Source of the DNA: Lachnospiraceae bacterium
Lineage (GTDB): Bacteria; Bacillota; Clostridia; Lachnospirales; Lachnospiraceae
Direction of reading: 5' to 3'
NCBI GenBank assembly: GCA_017478245.1
Contig: JAFVDW010000018.1
Span: forward strand, 1 to 64,000
Length of the DNA: 64,000 bases
Numbering within the stretch: position 1 is the first letter of the stretch; every line of letters starts with the position of its first letter. The position numbers and the translations under genes are program-made. A model generated the notes under the pieces. That model was not told the DNA's origin. It saw only the letters and a list, made by a program, of their open reading frames with translations, and did no database searches. Shown here piece by piece: positions 60,347 through 64,000 of this stretch.

Positions 60347-61320
60347 TTCGTCCGCCCTTTTCTCTTCACAATCATCACATCACATATCACAGTCGCCAAA
60401 CGCACCCTGCTGCGATTGCGCCATGCGTTTGAAAGCACTGCACCGATTTTGCCGGATTCTAACGCTGCCAAACGCTCCTGCATGGAGCTTTGCTTGTCCT
60501 CCAATGCCCTTTTCCCCTCCTCGGTGCGCAGCACAGCCCCTTGGGAAAATGCTTTCAGAATGTGCAGATAATCCTCAATTTCCTGTAGCTTACGACGCTT
60601 ATTCAGCAGCTTGGAAAGTCTGTATTCCTCTCCACCCACATTCTGTTCATGCCGCCTGTGATAGGCTAATTCCTCATCCATCTGATAAAAGCTCCGCTCT
60701 TCCCCTGCCCTTGCACACAGCAAAAAATCATGAGGAATCTGCTGCAACACGGTCTGATTGTTCTTCAGCTCCCTGCTCCACGTCTGATACCATTCGTTTC
60801 GATAAGCCAGCACCATCCCCGGCCATTCACTTTTATAAAATACATCCCCAACCGTGACGCTTCGCAGCTTGCCTGTTCCATGATTTTGCGTAGGCTTCAT
60901 AATGGTGAAGATAGCATCTCCCTCATTGTCCACCAGTGCAAATTTACAGCACAGGCATTTGATATCCGGATGCTCCTTTAATTGCTCTGTCATCTTCTCT
61001 AGCTTGTCAAGCTTCCAGATGTCATCCTGATCGGCAAGAAATACCACATCCCCCGTGCAGTGACTCATGGCAAAATAGAAATTGCCCGGATATCCTTTGT
61101 TGGTCTGATTAATCTTTAATTTCCAATGCATCCCTAAATTGTTGTCTTCAATGAATTCCCGAATGATTTCCACCGTGCCATCCGTAGAGCCATCGTCGCA
61201 CACTATCACCTCATCCGGCTGCAGGGTCTGCTCCAGAATACAATGAAGCTGCTCTTTTATATATTTCTCACCATTATAGGTAGCCATACATACGGATATC
61301 TTCAACATGTCTGTGTTCAT
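60343..61320 (-). CDS. GT2 glycosyltransferase, tandem paralogue 1
   Basis: This 325-aa family 2 enzyme is the first gene of the 18-kb operon. Motifs are KISVCMATYNGEKYIKEQL, VIVCDDGSTDGTVEII, VVFLADQDDIWKLDKLEK, and a C-terminal SNAWRNRSRVRLATVICDV segment shared with its paralogue. Its DDGS motif is the standard form, whereas the paralogue has DDCS, so the two may differ in donor. The ATG at 61320 has GGAG nine bases upstream; an ATG at 61308 would align exactly with the paralogue's start. The promoter lies about 50-75 bp upstream. Confidence 0.87.
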   Translation of the reverse strand: MNTDMLKISVCMATYNGEKYIKEQLHCILEQTLQPDEVIVCDDGSTDGTVEIIREFIEDNNLGMHWKLKINQTNKGYPGNFYFAMSHCTGDVVFLADQDDIWKLDKLEKMTEQLKEHPDIKCLCCKFALVDNEGDAIFTIMKPTQNHGTGKLRSVTVGDVFYKSEWPGMVLAYRNEWYQTWSRELKNNQTVLQQIPHDFLLCARAGEERSFYQMDEELAYHRRHEQNVGGEEYRLSKLLNKRRKLQEIEDYLHILKAFSQGAVLRTEEGKRALEDKQSSMQERLAALESGKIGAVLSNAWRNRSRVRLATVICDVMIVKRKGRTN

Positions 61321-61368
61321 TCCACAACGCTCCGTTCAAACTCTTTCACAAACTTTTGTAATGAAACT

Positions 61369-61396
61369 ATTATATCAAAAAAGTACATAAAGGCAA
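61369..61396 (-). promoter_or_regulatory. Promoter of the 18-kb minus-strand glycan operon
   Basis: The minus strand has TTGCCT (61391-61396), a 16-bp spacer and a perfect TATAAT (61369-61374). The leader to the ATG at 61320 is about 45 bases. No other promoter of similar quality caught my eye in the packed gene junctions down to 43081. Confidence 0.78.
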
Positions 61397-61428
61397 ACCT
61401 CCTTTTCTTCCCCACCCTGTGGCAATAC

Positions 61429-61457
61429 TTGTTTTATATCTTAAAATAAGGTAGTAT
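61429..61457 (+). promoter_or_regulatory. Candidate promoter of the plus-strand GT-C gene
   Basis: TTGTTT (61429-61434), a 17-bp spacer and TAGTAT (61452-61457) lie 44 bp before the ATG at 61502. The region is back to back with the promoter of the large operon. Confidence 0.55.
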
Positions 61458-61501
61458 AAAATTAAATGTTAGAAACTAAGCACAACGAAGGAGCCATACA
61501 A

Positions 61502-63430
61502 ATGATATTAATCGTTCTCTCTCTTTGCCTCTTCTATCTGAATTTTCGAATAACACAGGACCGGGTGCACGCGGGAATCTATGGAGCTACCGCCTGGACA
61601 CTGTTCGTATTTGTAACCAATGAGTTGCTTTCCATCCATTGTTTTTTGACAAGACAAAACCTGATTTTTGCCTATGGAATATGCTGTATACTGCTCCTGG
61701 CAGCCTTGACAGTAATTCCCGAAAGGCGAACACTTTCGAGCAGTCTCTTGACACACCCTTTTCAGAAAATACGCCGTTGGGACTTTGTGAGTTGTATGGT
61801 GTTTGTGTTATTTGCAGTTAGCATGCTCATTCTGGCAGCAGAGACGGTTCCTTCTAACTGGGACTCCATGACCTACCACCTTTCGCGGGTGTTCCATTGG
61901 GCACAAAATCGCTCCATAGCCCACTATGCCACCCACATCACCAGACAAAATTCCTCACCGGTACTGGATGAATTTGTACTGCTTCATCTTTTTTTGCTCA
62001 GCGGTAAAAAAGACGTGTTTCTGAATCTGCTCCAATGTGCATCCTTTCTGGCAAATGGCATCCTTGTATATCACATAGCCGCCAAGCTGAAGCTGCAACG
62101 AGCCTGGTGCCTGTTCGCCGCAGTACTGTTCTACACCTCTCCTATTGTCTTTATGGAGAGCGTAACCACGCAAAATGACCATTTCGCTGCGTTCTGGGCA
62201 CTGACATTTGTGCTTCTGCTATTGGATTTTTATGAGGCGGAGCACAAGCTTTGCTTTGATAAGCTTACCATCGAAAAGGTCATTCTATTAAGTCTTCAGA
62301 TAGCATTGGGCTATTTGACAAAACCCAATGTGTGTATTATTATGGCGATTTTCGTGCTGGGGCTTTTACTCATTTGCTGCCTTAGGCGGGATCAGTTTTT
62401 CGTCATCCTTCGCCTGCTGCCCTTTGCGGCTTTTCCGATGCTCGTTCTGTTGCTTCCGGAATTTGCGCGCAATCGCAATACCTTTCATGCGCTGTCTGCC
62501 AGCGAAGCCGGCGCCAGACAGCTTATCGGTACTTTGAATCCCAGGTATATGGTGATAAATTTCCTGAAGGATTATACCTACAACCTGCCGACCAGACTAC
62601 TTCCCGGTTCATCAAGCTTCCTGTACCGGGCTGTGAGGAAGCTTTCAATTCTGTTAAACGTTGACTTAAATGCTCCTGCCATCGCCGAGGATGGAACAGC
62701 ATTTTTTGTTCCGAACACCAGACAGCTTAACTGTGACATGGCAATCAATCCTCTCGTGTTCTGGTTAGTGCTATTATGTATCATCCTGGTATTGATTTTC
62801 TATAGAAAAATAAGAGACCGTATGGAATATCCCATCAGAATCTACTGGTGGCTCGCCATGACAACGCTGTTGCTTTTCTGCGCCATTTTGCGTTGGGAGC
62901 CCTTTATCACCCGCTACATGATTGGGTTCATCGGGATTGTATGTCCTGCCATCGCTCTGACACTGCACCATTGCTTTCCCTCCAAGGCAGTTTGGCTTAC
63001 CGGGCGCATTCTGATTTATCTGATCTGCCTGAATACCTTCGCAGCATTGCTGTCCACCACCTGGTGCACTGTTGCCGATAGCAGGATGGCTCCAAGATAT
63101 CAGGGATACTTTTTATTTCATCCAGATCTGACTGAAAGCTACCTGGCATGGGCGGACTATATCTCAGAGCAAAACATAGAAACCGTGGGCTTTTTATCCG
63201 GAGAAAATGATTACGAATATCCCTTCACAGCCATGCTTCCCACGCTCTTGCGCATGGAGCATGTGAATGTAACCAACGTCACCTCTGTATACGAGGATAC
63301 TGACTTCCATCCGGCAGTCATTGTCCGAATCGGTGACGTGGGCGCCGAAAGCATCACCTGTCACGGAACCGATTACAGAAAAGTAGCAGAAACAGAAACC
63401 CTTATAGGTGCTCTGTATGTTCCGTACTAA
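61502..63430 (+). CDS. Polytopic GT-C glycosyltransferase
   Basis: This 642-aa membrane protein has about 13 spans and a C-terminal extracytoplasmic domain of about 110 residues. The first large external loop contains SNWDSMTYHLSRVFHWAQN, the Trp-Asp-Ser...Tyr-His pattern seen in GT-C transferases of the PMT/RgtA-D type, where Asp is catalytic. YATHITRQNSSPVLDEFV and the LGYLTKPNVCIIMAIF span agree with this. AAGGAG eight bases before the ATG at 61502 decides the start; a start at 61466 is less likely. It is transcribed away from the large operon, and its 3' end overlaps the convergent GT4 gene by 29 bp. Confidence 0.82.
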   Translation: MILIVLSLCLFYLNFRITQDRVHAGIYGATAWTLFVFVTNELLSIHCFLTRQNLIFAYGICCILLLAALTVIPERRTLSSSLLTHPFQKIRRWDFVSCMVFVLFAVSMLILAAETVPSNWDSMTYHLSRVFHWAQNRSIAHYATHITRQNSSPVLDEFVLLHLFLLSGKKDVFLNLLQCASFLANGILVYHIAAKLKLQRAWCLFAAVLFYTSPIVFMESVTTQNDHFAAFWALTFVLLLLDFYEAEHKLCFDKLTIEKVILLSLQIALGYLTKPNVCIIMAIFVLGLLLICCLRRDQFFVILRLLPFAAFPMLVLLLPEFARNRNTFHALSASEAGARQLIGTLNPRYMVINFLKDYTYNLPTRLLPGSSSFLYRAVRKLSILLNVDLNAPAIAEDGTAFFVPNTRQLNCDMAINPLVFWLVLLCIILVLIFYRKIRDRMEYPIRIYWWLAMTTLLLFCAILRWEPFITRYMIGFIGIVCPAIALTLHHCFPSKAVWLTGRILIYLICLNTFAALLSTTWCTVADSRMAPRYQGYFLFHPDLTESYLAWADYISEQNIETVGFLSGENDYEYPFTAMLPTLLRMEHVNVTNVTSVYEDTDFHPAVIVRIGDVGAESITCHGTDYRKVAETETLIGALYVPY

Positions 63431-64000
63431 GCTGTGCATATATATTCCGATAGGCTTCCGCCATGCCTTTTGGCGAGTTTTCCTCGCGCACGCGTTCAGC
63501 CAATCGGACACCGTCCAACAGCGGCAGCTCACCTCTAAGCACTGCACGCACAGCCTCATTCAGCCGTTTTTGATCCCCTGTGGGCACGCAGACTCCCCTG
63601 CCCTCCGTAAGCTGCTCCGGCGTACCGCCGCAGTCAAAGCCAACCACCGGCGTACCGCAAGCCATCGCTTCCAGATTCACCGTGGCATAATTCTCTGCCA
63701 GAGACGTCATCACAAACACATCCGCCATGCTATAATATTCTGCCAACACGTCCGCATCCCGCATTGCAGGCAGCGGAATCACATTACGCACTCCCTGCAA
63801 CAGCTTATCATTCACGGCATCCCAGCCAATCAAAATGACCTTTGCCTCGCCCTCCAGCTCCCTGGCAAGTTCAATCATATATTTCGCCCCTTTTCTGGGA
63901 TCACTATAACCCACTGCGATTCCAAGCACCATAGGCTCTGACTCCCGGTAGCCGTATTTTTGGCGGCACCCCTTGGGGTCTCTGGGATAAAAGCTAGTAT
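63402..64000 (-). CDS. GT4 family glycosyltransferase, N-terminus beyond window
   Basis: This is the C-terminal 199 residues of a GT-B enzyme; the frame is open to the right edge, so the start lies outside. The visible part is the nucleotide-sugar domain: VLGIAVGYSDPRKGAKYMIELA, VILIGWDAVNDKLL, YYSMADVFVMTSLAENYATVNLEAMACGTPVVGFDCGG with the Glu-x7-Glu donor motif, and EENSPKGMAEAYRNIY at the end. The segment YPRDPKGCRQKYG just before the domain resembles the interdomain linker of WcaC-type colanic acid transferases. The sugar is unknown. It converges on the GT-C gene and overlaps its end by 29 bp. Confidence 0.86.
   Translation of the reverse strand, partial: TSFYPRDPKGCRQKYGYRESEPMVLGIAVGYSDPRKGAKYMIELARELEGEAKVILIGWDAVNDKLLQGVRNVIPLPAMRDADVLAEYYSMADVFVMTSLAENYATVNLEAMACGTPVVGFDCGGTPEQLTEGRGVCVPTGDQKRLNEAVRAVLRGELPLLDGVRLAERVREENSPKGMAEAYRNIYAQLSTEHTEHL

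Noticed and set aside
1..64000. tRNA, rRNA, transposase or prophage genes
   Set aside because: Looked for on both strands by eye; nothing with cloverleaf features, rRNA motifs or transposase motifs was recognised.

Overview
The window looks like a chromosomal cell-envelope glycan supercluster from a low-to-mid GC Gram-positive Firmicute, most likely a Lachnospiraceae-type Clostridium relative. The pointers are strong AGGAGG-type ribosome binding sites, sigma-A promoters, C-terminal S-layer-homology (SLH) triplets on two secreted enzymes, lipoteichoic-acid-synthase-like sulfatase-fold proteins, a DUF6020-like membrane protein and a Wzm/Wzt-type ABC exporter. The family and genus are inference. 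I saw no rRNA, tRNA, CRISPR array, transposase or phage gene.

Layout. (1) 1-5885, minus: two large secreted proteins. One is a transglutaminase-fold protein cut by the left edge, the other a 1011-aa toroid/beta-solenoid protein. (2) 5949-16279, minus: an eight-gene operon with two DPM/GtrB-like family 2 glycosyltransferases carrying C-terminal membrane anchors, three large multi-pass GT-C-like or DUF6020 membrane proteins, a GNAT acetyltransferase, an acyltransferase-3 and a GT52-like transferase. (3) 16444-19485, plus: a lone GT-C transferase fused to an SGNH hydrolase. (4) 19479-27508, minus: amino-sugar supply (pseC, glmM, glmS, cytoplasmic GH20 hexosaminidase) and a membrane protein. (5) 27565-29580, minus: an AraC regulator and a GT2-GtrA fusion. 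(6) 29628-34047, plus: GDP-fucose supply (gmd, fcl, manC, manA). (7) 34010-34676, minus: a small heptad-repeat coiled-coil protein with its own strong promoter. (8) 34786-36012: a 12-bp-arm inverted repeat, then pseB with its own promoter and terminator. (9) 36023-43068: an LTA-synthase-like enzyme and a papain-type SLH protease (minus), divergent from a glucosaminidase with SLH repeats (plus). (10) 43038-61396, minus: a tightly packed 12-gene operon running from a promoter at 61369-61396 to a terminator at 43038-43068. In transcription order it encodes two paralogous GT2s, a TuaH-like GT, WecB, Wzm, a GT4, a three-module glycosyltransferase, Wzt with a long coiled coil, a pyruvyltransferase with a coiled coil, an LTA-synthase-like phosphotransferase, a GDPD-like membrane protein and a GT-C protein. 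(11) 61429-64000: one more plus-strand GT-C and a GT4 cut by the right edge.

How it fits together (inference from families). Nucleotide-sugar genes supply UDP-GlcNAc (GlmS/GlmM), UDP-ManNAc (WecB), GDP-Man and GDP-L-Fuc (ManA, ManC, Gmd, Fcl) and UDP-4-amino-6-deoxy-AltNAc (PseB, PseC). Cytoplasmic GT2/GT4 enzymes would build a polyprenyl-linked glycan that Wzm/Wzt exports. GT-C and GtrB/GtrA-type proteins would add sugars outside the membrane. The LTA-synthase-like and GDPD-like proteins could add or process phosphoglycerol, and the pyruvyltransferase could make ketal-pyruvate caps. No initiating phosphoglycosyltransferase, Wzx flippase, Wzy polymerase, phosphomannomutase (ManB) or later pseudaminate genes (PseG/I/F) are visible.

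Most unusual points: adjacent Wzt and pyruvyltransferase that both end in long coiled coils; the three-active-site glycosyltransferase; an exported beta module shared by the neighbouring GDPD and LTA-synthase-like proteins; the GT-C/SGNH fusion; and the inverted-repeat element at 34786-34856.
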